Below are positions 42,451 through 52,649 of a DNA stretch of 64,000 bases, in pieces. Source of the DNA: Saccopteryx bilineata (Eukaryota > Chordata > Mammalia > Chiroptera > Emballonuridae). The stretch covers positions 9,921,632 to 9,985,631 of the forward strand of contig NC_089493.1 in assembly GCF_036850765.1 (NCBI RefSeq), written 5' to 3'. The notes below the pieces were generated by a model, which was not told the DNA's origin, ran no database searches, and worked only from the letters and a program-made list of their open reading frames with translations. The position numbers and the translations under genes were made by a program. How positions within the stretch are numbered: position 1 is the stretch's first letter; each line of letters begins with the position of its first letter.

Positions 42451-43084
42451 TGTGCGAAGCTTCTCCATCCTGTCAAAGGAGGCCTTCCAAAGCCCTTCCT
42501 GCGGCCTCTCCAGTGGCGTGCCCTGAGTCCCAGTGGCCAGTGGCCCCCAGCAGGGGTTCTGGTCCAGATGGTCTGGTCTGTCACTTGGACAGGGTTCCCT
42601 GCAGCCTCTTCCCTGACACTCACCTCTAGAGCCTACCCAAGCCGCCTCTGCCTGATGACTTGTCGTCCTGGACTCTAGTTTTTCCACAGTTTAACCACTG
42701 TCGCCCTCGCTTTCCTGCTTTGAGCATTTCCCCCTGCTTCTTGCATCGTCAGGAATACATCCTGTAACTGAGCGTCGGGGTGAGCAGAGGCCAGGGCCCC
42801 AGTGGACAGCCACGGAACTCTCTCCTCATTGGAAAAGTGGACTCTACACCTGCTTGCTGCCTTGCTTGTCCCACAGGGTCACGCGGGGGTGGGGGGGGGG
42901 ATAAAACGGGCTAACACCAGTGTACGTTCTTTAAACCATGCTGCACAAGGCACAGCATGCATGGGCTTTAGTTCCTTAGCGTCCTTCTGGGGGCCTGCAG
43001 TGCTGCCCTGGGCCTGGGGGTGGGGTGGGGACAAAGGTAGTAAGTGAATGAATGATAAATAACACAACATGGTGAGGAGAGATG
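42451..43084. other. Unassigned DNA
   Basis: No gene is recognised. A G-run lies at about 42887-42900. Confidence 0.4.
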
Positions 43085-43260
43085 TCATGACTGAACACTT
43101 GTTATAGGCAGGGCACTGGGCTATGTCCTCAGTGCAGCCAATCCTCATACGAGGAAGGCACCAGTATGACTTTCCCATTGTACAGATCGGGAAGCTGAGG
43201 CTCAGAGGTCACCTGGGTTTGGAGGCAGCCCAGCCAGGTCTCGGACTCGGATGCCCATGA
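43085..43260 (-). repeat. MIR SINE fragment
   Basis: Antisense MIR: 'GAACACTTGTTATAGGCAGG', 'TTCCCATTGTACAGATCGGG' and 'AAGCTGAGGCTCAGAGG'. Confidence 0.85.
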
Positions 43261-43349
43261 CTGGGCTGTGTGGGTCAGCAACTGCAGGGCCGTGATGCTA
43301 AGTGTGGAGGCGAGAAGAAGCCAAGTCACATGGCTTTGAACTTGGTCTT

Positions 43350-43529
43350 GAAAGAAGGGGATCGCCGGTTCGAAACCCTAGGCTTGCCTGGTCAAGGCAC
43401 ATATGGGAGTTGATGCTTCTAGCTCCTCCCCCCTGTCTCTCTCTTCTCTCTCTGTCTCTCTCTCTCTCCCTCTATCTCCTCTCTAAAATGAATAAATAAA
43501 ATAAAAAAAATTAAAAAGAAAGAAGGGGA
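43350..43529 (+). mobile_element. Family C SINE, 5'-truncated, with 12-bp target duplication
   Basis: The element is 43362-43517. It begins at CGCCGGTTCGAAACC (the B-box region), so the A-box half is missing, and continues with 'GGTCAAGGCACATATGGGAG', a CT repeat and an AAATAAATAAA tail. The 12-bp repeat GAAAGAAGGGGA flanks it at 43350-43361 and 43518-43529. Confidence 0.9.
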
Positions 43530-43867
43530 GCTGACAGCAAAAGGAAGACGAGGAAGGGTGTGGCAGGTGCGGCTGACATACAGGCGTGGTGGCTTAGAGC
43601 CTCTCGGGGCCGCTTGACAAGGCGGGAATCGGTTGCCTGTGTGCACAGAAAGACACGCCGTTGGAGAGTATCAGGATTCCGGCCACTCTCTAGATTTGAT
43701 TACAGCTGATAGCAATCACAGAGGAACCGCCGTGCCAATGATAGCATGCTAGAAGCGGTCTGATTCAATAAACAGTCCGAGGCCCAGCGTTGTTTGTACG
43801 TCTCAGGGGCTGGCGAGGCCCACGCCGGGAGGAAGGGCGCTCCGGACTACCAGACAGACGCAGTCTT
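43530..43867. other. Unassigned DNA
   Basis: No feature is recognised. Confidence 0.35.
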
Positions 43868-44040
43868 GGCCTTAGCTGGTTAGCTCAGTCGTTTGGGGCG
43901 CTGTCTCAAAACAAGGGTTTGACCCTCGATCAGGGCAGGTATGGGAAGGAACCAGTGGATGCATAACCAAGTGGAACAACAAACGAGTGCTTCTCGCTCT
44001 CTCCCTTCTTCTCTCTGTCTCTCTAAGATCAATCGGTATA
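43868..44040 (+). mobile_element. Ves-type bat SINE
   Basis: It begins GGCCTTAGCTGGTTAGCTCA, with the A-box-like TTAGCTCAGTCGTTTGGGG and a decayed B box GGTTTGACCC, then GATCAGGGCAGG, AACAACAAACGAGTGCTT and a CT-rich end before AAGATCAAT. It is an older copy of the same broad family as 39764-39946, in the opposite orientation. Confidence 0.85.
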
Positions 44041-44469
44041 CATATAAAGAGGACAGAAGCTGTGCTTATAAAAGAGCCAGACAGAGAGCGGGGCACCCCC
44101 AGAGACAGGGCTCCCGCCCCGCCAGCACGGTCCTGGCAGGCTGCTTGGGAAGGGGCGGGATTCTCCCCGGCGACAGCCACTTTCTTCTCCTTCCTCACTT
44201 TCACTTTCAGAAGGGTCACCTGCCTGCCTGCTGGTTTCCTGAACCAGCACCCCCTCCGAAGCCCCCACAAATACCTGCCAATCCACTCAGACCATTGGGA
44301 TCCGGCCGGCCCAGGATACTCACAGGAAACTTGCTTGCTTTTCCTGCCTGTCTCAGCGGTCCAGACAGGACGAGACTCAACTGAGGTCACAGCTAGGTCC
44401 AAGGAGCCCAGAGGATGGACCGAGGGGCTGTTGAAACAGCCTCAACCATGTAGCCGACTCTCTATGAGC
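44041..44469. other. Unassigned DNA
   Basis: A 254-codon plus-strand frame (43987-44751) begins inside the Ves SINE and has no domain. Confidence 0.4.
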
Positions 44470-45110
44470 ACTTGTCCACCTTCAAAACTCATTGGCAAGG
44501 GGGCTCCTCTGCAAAGGCTTCCCCTCTCCCCCCAGCTGTGCCGCTGTCCCCTCCGCCCAGCCATCCCAACCCCAAGTCACAAATGTCTCCACGGGAGGTC
44601 CTGCCTGGCTCTCTTGGGTGGGATTCTCTGTGGGCCGCCCGTCGCCACGGGCCGGGTTTCTGTGTGCTGCGTCCCAGTCGCCACACATCAGGAAGCCGGA
44701 CGTGGCCAGGGCTGGCCTCGGCTGCCGCCCGAGCTGGCCAGAGTCCGGTGAGCCTTTGGGTGTTACTGTGCTGGCGGGCTGGGCCACACGCACATCTGCA
44801 AGAGGCTTCAGGCTCGCTGACCTCCACGTGGACATTCTGGCCGGAACGCTCACCCTCCCGGGTGAGGATGGGATGTTGGAGGGCTGGACAAGGGGCGGGA
44901 AATCCAGAGCCCGCCTCTGCCCACGCTGCCGCTCAGTGGCTCCGTGCACTTGCCCAACCGGGCCAGGCCCCAGCAGTCTGCAACCAGGCCCGGAAAAGAC
45001 ATCAGCCTTTATCCAGCACCTGCTGTGTACTCTGCACGCTGCGCTCAGGTTCGTGGGGGACACGCCCACACGAGACGGGCAAAGACACAGAGTTGGGAAA
45101 AGTGGAAGTT
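44470..45110. other. CpG-rich GC-rich segment, no gene shown
   Basis: CpG sites are frequent between about 44580 and 45070 (for example GGGCCGCCCGTCGCCACGGG near 44635). Long frames stay open on both strands at once (237 and 206 codons on plus, 195 on minus), the usual effect of few stop codons in GC-rich DNA. It could be a small CpG island, but no promoter elements or first exon can be shown. Confidence 0.35.
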
Positions 45111-45939
45111 AGTTTGTCGGTTTTGAAGAGTTATGCTTCATTTAAAGGTCTAACACACTCCAAACACTTTAAAGGAAAATGTTGAAATTATCAAGGTCAA
45201 ATGGGACAAATATGTTAGTAAGTGAACCTCTTTTAATGACACCTCTATAGGTTTCTGGAAAAGAAAACCAGGGGAAATATGCCTTTTTTTATGTTCACAC
45301 GCTGATGATAGGCGTAGGCTGAATATAAAACTAGAAGTTTATGGGCATGAAGAAAACACAAAGACGTGTGTGTTGGTATATACACATGCAATGTCCAGTA
45401 GATAACCGTATCATAAAATGAATCCTGAAACCCGTCTGCCCACAGCTCTGTGTATAGTCGACACAGGCGTGTATATGGCTCTAAGTATGGAAGCTACAAA
45501 GAGTTCCTCCAGGAGCCCCGCTCCCAGGTACAGAGATGTCTAGCACTCTTGAAACACGTGAAGCTGATATCACAGCATGAACTCTAATGAACACACAAGT
45601 CGATAAGAAGGAATATCCTTAAGGTCCCGTTGGCTTAAGAACCCTCAGCTCCACCTCACACAGGCCTCAATGGACACTCGTGGGGGTGGGTCCGTTGCCC
45701 CCAACACCACCAGAGGCCCCACAATCAGGGTCTCAGTCTCAGCAGGTGGGTGGCGGGTGCCGGCAGGGCCCGGGTTAACAGCGCAGACTCCACGGAGGTA
45801 GGGAGGCCTGGGGGGGTCTTTGGATCAGCCGCTGGAGCTGCCGTTACTAAACCCCACAGAGGGGCGCTCCCACAGCCGAGATCCATGCTTTCAGGGTCCT
45901 GCAGGCTAGGCGTCAGGGAAGGTGTCACCAGGGCGGGTC
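45111..45939. other. Unassigned DNA
   Basis: AT-rich and unassigned at 45120-45600. No gene or confident repeat is recognised. Confidence 0.4.
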
Positions 45940-46185
45940 TCCTCTGAGGCCTCTCGTCTCAGCGTGTAGATGGCCATCCTCTCCCTGGTCTTCACGTCGT
46001 GGTCCTGCTGCGTGATGTCTGTGTCCTAACCTCCCCTCCTTACAAGGACACCGCTGGTATTGGATTGGGGCCTGTCCTACTGAGCCCGTTTTAATTTACC
46101 TCTTTGGAGACGCTGTCCCCAAGCACTTCCCATTCTGAGGTACTGAGGGCTCCCTAACGTCTGACTTTCAGGGGCACAGTACAGC
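45940..46185 (-). mobile_element. MLT1-type LTR, partial
   Basis: Antisense MLT1: 'CTCTGAGGCCTCTCGTCTC', 'GTGTAGATGGCCATCCTCTC', 'CTTACAAGGACACCGCTGG' and 'TTACCTCTTTGGAGACGC' are in order. Confidence 0.8.
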
Positions 46186-46964
46186 CGATGCCTGCCGTGA
46201 AGTTCCAGAATCAGAAGTCCTGAGTCCGAGGCCGCGCTGTGGCCCCGCGGCCCCGCTGGAGGAAGCCGCTCCACGTGTCTGAGCCCCCACGCGTCTGAGC
46301 CGCCATCCTCCTGTCCGTGCAGAGGCCTTGCCAATCCCGCCCCGCCTCTCTCCGGGGCTGTGGGAGAACCCAACAAGGAAAAGAGGAAGCGGGACTTTGT
46401 GAACAGCGCGGCACTGTCTCTGTGTCCCCCCAGCTGTCCCTGTGCTAGGGTGGGCCTGTGTGCGGGCAGAGGCAGGGACACCCACCTGGCTGGAGGCAGG
46501 CAGGGAAGGTCAGGCTCAAGGTGGGTGGGCCCAAGGCAGCCCCGGGGGCCAGCTGAGGTTCTGCACGCAGTGTAGACGGCGGTGCCGTGACAGGGAGTCG
46601 GGGTGGCAGGAGTTCAGAGGTCAGGGGCCTGCCTGCCTGCCGAGTTAGGTCTTGGTGGAGTCCAATGGGTGGACACACTGAGAAGACAGGCACCGTGGGA
46701 GGGGTGACAGGGCCACCGCCTATGTCGGGGCGCACTGACGGGGCCACAGTGGGGCTGAAATCCAGCCTCCTCTCCACTTGCCAAGCCATGTTGAGTGCAG
46801 GGCTGCATCGACCCAGAGAAAGGGGCTCCTTGTCTGATTTGACGTGAAGGTTCTGGAAGGTTCTGAAAGGCTAGCGGATGCCTCGATGAGGCCGGGGAGG
46901 AAGCGGGGGAGGGGGGGTGAGTCCATCCAAGAGAAGCAGAGCACAGCCTCCCAACCCTGCCGAG
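46186..46964. other. Unassigned, GC-rich DNA
   Basis: CpG-rich at 46220-46360. Multiple overlapping frames on both strands are found, none with a domain. Confidence 0.4.
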
Positions 46965-47275
46965 TCCTCCTTGTTCACCCAGCCGGGGCCTTTCTCTCCG
47001 GCCAGCTCTGTTCCGCTCCTCTGGCTACATCAGAATTACCTCTCCTTTGGGCCAAAGACAAAAAAGAATGCGGACTTGTTTCCAGGATTATTAAATTACA
47101 TACGGAGTATTCTTCCCCAGCGCGTCCCGTCTTAGTGGGGTTTAGAGCTGCGTTCGGGCCCGCCGAGCTCCGGTTACCTCTAATGAGGATAATGATCAGG
47201 AGGCTTAGCGATAATTCTTCATTGATTCTCTTGTGCCTGCAGAACCTGTGTTGGCCAACTCGCGGACCGCGGATC
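46965..47275. promoter_or_regulatory. Candidate conserved non-coding element
   Basis: This repeat-free block holds the odd palindrome CTTTGGGCCAAAG (47045-47057), AGGATTATTAAATTACATAC, and ACCTCTAATGAGGATAATG. It sits in GC-rich DNA yet keeps AT-rich clustered words, as conserved enhancers often do. A plus-strand frame of 187 codons (46844-47407) passes through but shows no domain. Confidence 0.35.
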
Positions 47276-47669
47276 AACAGACCTCTGCCCGCCCCTTACC
47301 TCCGTCTGCCTGAGGGCCGGGGCCTGAGAGTGCCCGGTGCTCTCAGGACAGGATTAAACACTAGCTTACACTCTGTGGGGGAGAATGAAAGTTGGAGCAA
47401 GAAATAAAAACCCAAACAACAACAATAAAAAAAATGCAGCTAATCCCATCCTGTCAGCGGTGAATATTAAAGACTACTCGTTGGCAAGGCCGGCGATGTA
47501 TGAGCCACAATGGTACTACTGTTAAGTTTTAATTTAATTTTCAGAGAGGTAAGCAAAGCCCCGAGTGGCGGCTGGGAGGGAGGTGCTGCAGGCCATCTGA
47601 GTTCTCCTGCGGCCTCGCTGAGTGGCTTCCCTGTCTCAGCCAGGGGACATGTCCCAACAGCGGCAACAC
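47276..47669. other. Unassigned DNA
   Basis: Bases 47400-47560 are AT-rich and could extend the preceding candidate element. No gene is recognised. Confidence 0.35.
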
Positions 47670-47890
47670 TCCAGGAACTGCTGTTTATCGAACATCTGTT
47701 CTGCGCCCAGACGTCTCCTATGACCGTCGTGATAGCTCAGAGGGGGATGTCATTACCTCTGTTTCCTGGGAGGGGGAACTGAGGATCAGAGAGGCTGTGT
47801 GACTTGGGCGAGGTTGCCTAGCGATGAAGTGGCAGAGCTGGGACTGAAGCCCAGGTCTTTCCGACATTTCTGTATCACTCTCTGAGCACT
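47670..47890 (-). repeat. MIR SINE fragment
   Basis: Antisense MIR: 'TTTATCGAACATCTGTTCTG', 'GAACTGAGGATCAGAGAGGC', 'TGTGTGACTTGGGCGAGG' and 'AGTGGCAGAGCTGGGACTG'. The copy is nearly full length. Confidence 0.9.
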
Positions 47891-48139
47891 GGACCTGTGG
47901 ACCGAGAGGTCACTTCTGTGGCCCCGTCCCCATTGGCAGCTCTCTGTAACAGCTGGCATTGTTTCTCAGACATCGAATGAAGGGCCGTCTTGCACAACTG
48001 TCCCACCAGCCCCTTTCATTCCCAAAGGACTGAGGTCCCCTCCCACCCCTGTGTCTCCTGGCCCTTACCCAGGATGTCCTCTTCCCCAGAGCTGGGCTGC
48101 GTGCTTCTCAAGGATTACCTAGCGTGATTATTTCATGAT
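47891..48139. other. Unassigned DNA
   Basis: Bases 48010-48100 faintly recall an L2 sense fragment. Nothing else is recognised. Confidence 0.3.
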
Positions 48140-48235
48140 CACTTTCCCCCTCGCAAGTGGTGAGGCCGGGAGTTGAACCCAGGTCCCTGATCCGATGGCC
48201 AGGCCTCAGCCGAGCTGCTCCCCTTGTTATAACAT
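48140..48235 (-). repeat. MIR SINE 5' part
   Basis: Antisense MIR head: 'CGGGAGTTGAACCCAGGTCC' is the complement of the tRNA-like B-box region. Confidence 0.5.
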
Positions 48236-48362
48236 CAAAAGGTTCCTTCCGGGTAGAAGTGCCCGTGCCCAGGAAACAGGAAAGGGCACAAGAAGAGGGA
48301 GAGACCGAGGACAGAGGTATGTCACAACTTATCAAGCGATAAAGAAAGCACAACCAATCTCT

Positions 48363-48446
48363 GTATACTGCTCACCAAAATTAGGGGAGATTTCAAAACA
48401 AATATGAAGCTATAAAATACCCCCTAATTTTTATGAGCAATATACA
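48363..48446. mobile_element. Palindromic mariner-like MITE
   Basis: About 73 bp (48368-48440), or 84 bp with the flanking TGTATA and TATACA, forming one near-perfect inverted repeat: the left arm CTGCTCACCAAAATTAGGGG pairs with the right arm CCCCTAATTTTTATGAGCAA. It is bounded by TATA, compatible with a TA target duplication of Tc1/mariner elements. It cannot code. The layout equals that of the primate MADE1 MITE, though the sequence differs. Confidence 0.8.
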
Positions 48447-48629
48447 TCGACAAGGATTTCTGTGGTCAATGATCAAGAGATTGCTGCCCTCTGAGGCCTT
48501 CTGGAAGTGACCACCAGCACCGCCCCTGGGATGAGGAGGTCAAACATCAGAGGGAATGGGCGGCCTGAGAAAAATGACCTTGATCCCTGGTTACTTCCTG
48601 GGTATGTTAGAAATTCCCACGGTACCTTC
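48447..48629. other. Unassigned DNA
   Basis: Nothing is recognised. Confidence 0.3.
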
Positions 48630-48765
48630 AGACATGAGGTAGGTCCCGTGAGGGTTTCAGTCAGACAGATCTGGATTCAAATCTTAACCCATCCTGAAAC
48701 TTACTGGGTGACCTTGTGCATGGTTCTCACTCTTTTTGGGTCCCAGTTTCTTTATTCCCCCCCCA
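48630..48765 (+). repeat. MIR SINE fragment
   Basis: Sense MIR: 'GACAGATCTGGATTCAAATC', 'CTTACTGGGTGACCTTGTGC' and 'GGGTCCCAGTTTCTTTATTC'. Confidence 0.82.
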
Positions 48766-48854
48766 CACAACCACACACATATGCACACGCACTCGCTGAC
48801 ATATGTTGGTCACTCTTACATTTTACCTCCTGACAAGGACAAGGGCTGTTGGAA

Positions 48855-48990
48855 ACATGACTCACATTTATTTACTAAAAAGAACTTTCCCATTCATTAC
48901 AGGGAAAATGGGTCCTGCACTTTTCAAATGAGGAGGCTGAGGTGCAGAGAGAGGTCATTTGTCCACCAGCCCCCCGGCTAGAGTGACTTT
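48855..48990 (-). repeat. MIR SINE fragment
   Basis: Antisense MIR: 'CAAATGAGGAGGCTGAGGTG' and 'CAGAGAGAGGTCATTTGTCC'. Confidence 0.7.
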
Positions 48991-49039
48991 CTAAAACACC
49001 AGTCCGATGATGACGCTGCCCTCAGGGTAAAGATAAAGC

Positions 49040-49175
49040 ATGTGTGCATGTCTGTGAGCACACATGTATTCATGTGGCTGGGAAAGCATGCAGAATACAC
49101 GGTTGTGTGTGCTCACAAGTGTACATGATTGTACATGTGTCCACGAGTGGTGTGTGCACGTGCATGTGTGTAAAC
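49040..49175. repeat. Degenerate (TG/CATG)n-rich stretch
   Basis: Many TGTGTG, ACATGT and GTGCATG words without a fixed period. Confidence 0.6.
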
Positions 49176-49299
49176 TCCGGTCTCCACTCACTCTCCCGCC
49201 TCTGCACACTCACAGGTACCGCGCCAGCCTGATCAAACTGCAGGTCAGTTCCCAGCTACCCCGTGCTCTCGCTGCCTTTATGAGTGGCGTCCTAATTAG

Positions 49300-49475
49300 A
49301 AGCATGGACTCTGGCTGGTGCTCAGGCTGTCTGAGTTCAAATCCTGTTACTTACCCTTCCAAGGTCTCCATTTACTCATCTGCAAGTGGGTTTAACAGCA
49401 CTTGGTTGATAAGGTTTAAATGTGTTCAGGATGGCGCATGACATGTGCTACGTGAGTGTTTGTTATAAGGAATTG
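49300..49475 (+). repeat. MIR SINE, well preserved
   Basis: Sense MIR: 'GAAGCATGGACTCTGGCTGG', 'CTGAGTTCAAATCCTGTTAC', 'TCCATTTACTCATCTGCAAG' and 'GACATGTGCTACGTGAGTG'. Confidence 0.85.
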
Positions 49476-50269
49476 GGTGGCCGCCTCTGCTGTCTCCCTG
49501 TCCCGGAGGTGTCCATCCCCATGGACTGAAGCATCTACTGTGTTAGAACCCCAGCCCCAGCACTGTGGGGCCTGGGACCCCGGAGCCTGCGGGACGTCCC
49601 CTCCCACCCAGCCGGGTCCGGCTCCAGGGGCGCTCTGCAGAAGCATGCCCTGTATAGATGTCTCTGGGGGCAATAAAAATAAGAGCCACGCTAGTTACGC
49701 CAGTGCACACAGAAACTTCAGGCTGTGGCTTCCCAATTCAGTGATTCTTCCTCAACTAATGATTGCTTTTGATTTTGATTGTAAACTTCTCAGGGCCTCC
49801 CACCCCAAGCAGCTGCACCCGGAGGACTGAAGGGTTTGAAGGCACTGTCCTCACTGCTGGCCCATCTGTGCAGCTGCCTGTGTGGGGTTCCCACGTCTAG
49901 GCCTGTGCCCAAACCAGGCCGTCTCCATGGGCACCTAGTGGCTCGGAGAGATGGCAGGGAGTGGCAGGAGAGGGGACCCCACCCGCCCTGGAACACTCAG
50001 TTCCCAGGTGGGTCTTCTGAGTTCTGAGCTCCCAGAACAAGTCTGGCTTTGCCTGGAGGATGTGAGGTGGCCTCTCAGCTGAGGCCTGGGGACCTCTGGC
50101 TCTCTGTGGGGGACCAGTGGCGGGGGTTGCTGGATCCGGCACGCACTGGCCCCTGAGAGTCGATGGTTAATATTTCAGGAATTTTACAAGCAGGCCATTA
50201 AACAGAGACGTCATTAAGAAATAAATTATGTAAACTTATAATTAAATAACTTATATTAAAAACAAAGAT
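49476..50269. other. Unassigned DNA
   Basis: No gene or confident repeat is recognised. Confidence 0.35.
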
Positions 50270-50460
50270 GGCTGACCTGTGGTGGCACAGTGGATAGAGC
50301 GTCGACCTGGAATGCTGGGGTCACCGGTTCGAAACCCTGGGCTTGCCCGGTCAAGGCACATACAAGAAGCAACTGTGGGTTGATGCTTCCTGCTCCTCCC
50401 TTCACTCCTCTCTCTCTCTTTCTCTCCCCTCTCTTTCCTCTAAAATAAAAATTTAAAAAG
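50270..50460 (+). mobile_element. Family C tRNA-derived SINE, full length
   Basis: It begins near GGCTGACCTGTGGTGGCACA, has the A-box-like GGCACAGTGGATAGAGCG and B box GGTTCGAAACC, then 'GGTCAAGGCACATACAAG', a CT-rich stretch and an AAAATAAAAA tail. It is about 190 bp, shorter than families A and B. The related truncated copy is at 43362-43517. I found no clear target duplication. Confidence 0.9.
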
Positions 50461-51642
50461 GTAACAGTGAAACTACTCTGTATGATAGCATTCAGGTGAA
50501 CGCATGTGATTACACACTGGTCCAAACCCACATAATGATGAATACAACACCAAGAGTGAACGCCAGTGTGAGCTCTGGACTTCGGGTGACACTGACGGGT
50601 CAGCGCAGGTTTGCTCAGTGTCACACAGGTACCAGGTGGGGGTGCTGGTCGGGGAGGCTGGGCACTTGTTGAGCGGGGGGTACGGGAGAGCTGTGCGGGC
50701 TCGGCTCTATTTTGCTGTAAACCTAAAATGGCTCTAAAAGATAAAGTTTATTCATTTTTTTTAAAAGTGTAAAGGTAAGACACGCTCAGAACTCATCACT
50801 TCCTGATGTTTTGACTAGATGTTTTACTATCACCGGAGCTCGTGAACTTATTGATGTCCATTGTACCTGTACCGTGGAAATCCTGGAGGGCGATGTGCTA
50901 CCGTGTCCCTTGCCAACTCTTCGTGCCAGTAACACCATGTTGCTAGCTTGAAATCAGGCATGGTGGGGACATTGACACCATGGAAATAGCCAACTGTTAG
51001 ACGTCAGGGCTTAATTAATTTTTTGTGTGGTCGTTGTTTAGACTTTTAAGAAGGTTTGCAGAGTAAACTTAAGGTGCGTCCTGTCTGCACCTGTTACATT
51101 GCAAATACCCACCCCCACCCCCTCCTCAAATTGAAGAGCTCTTTTCCGAGCCTTTGCAAACCAGCATCTGAGCCGTCAAAGAAGCTGCTCCTGTGGTTGA
51201 TAAACCAGCAAAGTCTTCATTGTTTCGTGTTTGTCTTATTCACAAAAACGAAGCCATCAGCCGCATCCGTGCCTTTGGCAATGACCTCATTCTTCTATTG
51301 CAGCCGCAGGTGGGCTGTGGAGACAGGCGTTCAACAACAGGCCGCGAAAGAACCCTTGGAGAAGCAGCTGCTGGTGTGGACTTCACAGTAGAGAGTATCG
51401 TGGGGTTTATTATTCGTTAACTTGTGCTACACATCTTTCATACGAGTGACGTGTATAGTAAACACTGACCTGTGAAGAGTTCGGCTTCCTTCCCTGTGTG
51501 TCCCCTCAGATAAAAAGTGGAGGGAGCACACATAACTCACGCCTCAGAGCCACACAGGTGACTACTAGTAACAGCTACAACTGGTTGGGGGTCTCCCAGA
51601 GGCCAGACATCCCCCCCCTCAATCCTCACGACCACTTCTGAG
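50461..51642. other. Unassigned; possible very old repeat or conserved block
   Basis: Bases 50820-51480 are low in simple repeats. The phrases 'GCTAGCTTGAAATCAGGCAT' and 'CACACATCTTTCATACGAGTG'-like words seem vaguely familiar from ancient mammalian repeats, but I cannot name one. Two overlapping plus-strand frames (51056-51420) have no domain. Confidence 0.35.
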
Positions 51643-51960
51643 GGAGTTTCTTAGTTTGTTCCCTTGGAAGCAGACCCTGAAACAGGGAGTGGGGGCAGGC
51701 TGCGTCTCTGGGAAGTGGTCCCAGGACGCACCGGCAGGAACATGAAAGCAGGCCGTCCTAGCGGGGGTTAGCAAGCCCGCCATGGGGGCAGCTGCAGCTG
51801 GACACTACCTGGGGGACCTGGGAGCCAGGGGAGGCTCACCCTCGGGACCGCCCCACACGAGAAGTGAGGGGACCGGGGTATGGCTACCTGACCTCCTGAG
51901 CCTCACTGGCCCGTAACAGATGCTCAGCCAATTATCAGTTGGAGGTACAGGTACAGACTA
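51643..51960 (+). repeat. Unnamed dispersed repeat, copy 1
   Basis: Starts TTTCTTAGTTTGTTCCCTTG and contains GGGAAGTGGTCCCAGGA about 70 bases on. The same order of words is found at 61460-61560 (TCTTAGTTTG, GGGAGGTGATCCCGGGAA), so the two are likely copies of one old element, perhaps an LTR. Confidence 0.4.
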
Positions 51961-52224
51961 ATAAAGAATACAGTATTGGCACACACAGAAGGGAACGGTT
52001 GGTTGGTAGGTTTGGGGGGGCAATGTGCAGCTCTCTGTGGACACCCCCGCAATTTCTCTGCATGCACATCATATCATTGTAATATCTGAGTTACAAAGAA
52101 AGAGAAGCAATGAATGTCAGAATCAAAGTGGGCACCGAAATAGAGCCAGACGATGGCCTGTGACCTCTGTGACCAGGGGGGTTTAGAAAAGTGGGCTGGG
52201 AGTACTAATAAGGGGACTTAGATA
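51961..52224. other. Unassigned DNA
   Basis: Bases 51961-52110 (AAGAATACAGTATTGG, CACATCATATCATTGTAATA) may include a LINE tail, but this is unclear. Confidence 0.3.
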
Positions 52225-52440
52225 GCAGTGACCACGGCCAGCGCTCCATCAACTCATTCAGTCCTCTCCCCAGCTCTTCATTGGGGAACAAATTGTTCTT
52301 ATCACCCCTATTTCATAGACGAGGTGCCAGAGGCACTGGCTTTGAACAGCAGGCCCAGAACCACACAGGCAGAGTTGCTACCAGACCAGCGCATCTCCAA
52401 CGTTAATGTCTGGGCTGTAAGACAGATGCTCCTCTAACCC
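52225..52440 (-). repeat. MIR SINE fragment
   Basis: Antisense MIR: 'CATCAACTCATTCAGTCCTC', 'TTATCACCCCTATTTCATAG' and 'CAGAACCACACAGGCAGAGT'. Confidence 0.75.
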
Positions 52441-52449
52441 CCACAGAAC

Positions 52450-52620
52450 TCATGATCTAGTGCAGAGCCTCAGGCTGGGAGTGTGCCAGGTCCCCTTCCA
52501 GGTGCTGGACTTACTTATATCAGCGGACAAAACAGACAGGATCCTGCCCCCCGTCTTCAGGAAGCTTTCTGTCCCATAAAGGGAAACAGACATGAAGTGA
52601 ATAAACAAACAAGAAAGATA
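52450..52620 (-). repeat. L2 LINE 3' end fragment
   Basis: Antisense L2: 'CAGGTCCCCTTCCAGGTGCT', 'AGCGGACAAAACAGACAGGA' and 'GAAACAGACATGAAGTG'. Confidence 0.65.
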
Positions 52621-52649
52621 CTTGGGACCTTGTTAAGATGCAGGTTCTG

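Noticed and set aside
43987..44751. 254-codon plus-strand open frame
   Set aside because: It begins inside a Ves SINE and runs on in GC-rich DNA where other frames are open as well.
44472..45185. 237-codon open frame with overlapping 206- and 195-codon frames
   Set aside because: Long frames on both strands at once point to a lack of stop codons in GC-rich DNA, not to coding.
47223..47242. Splice-acceptor-like pyrimidine tract ending CTGCAG
   Set aside because: No protein-like exon follows; frames downstream have no domain.
46844..47407. 187-codon plus-strand open frame
   Set aside because: It shows no domain; its middle is the AT-rich candidate non-coding element.
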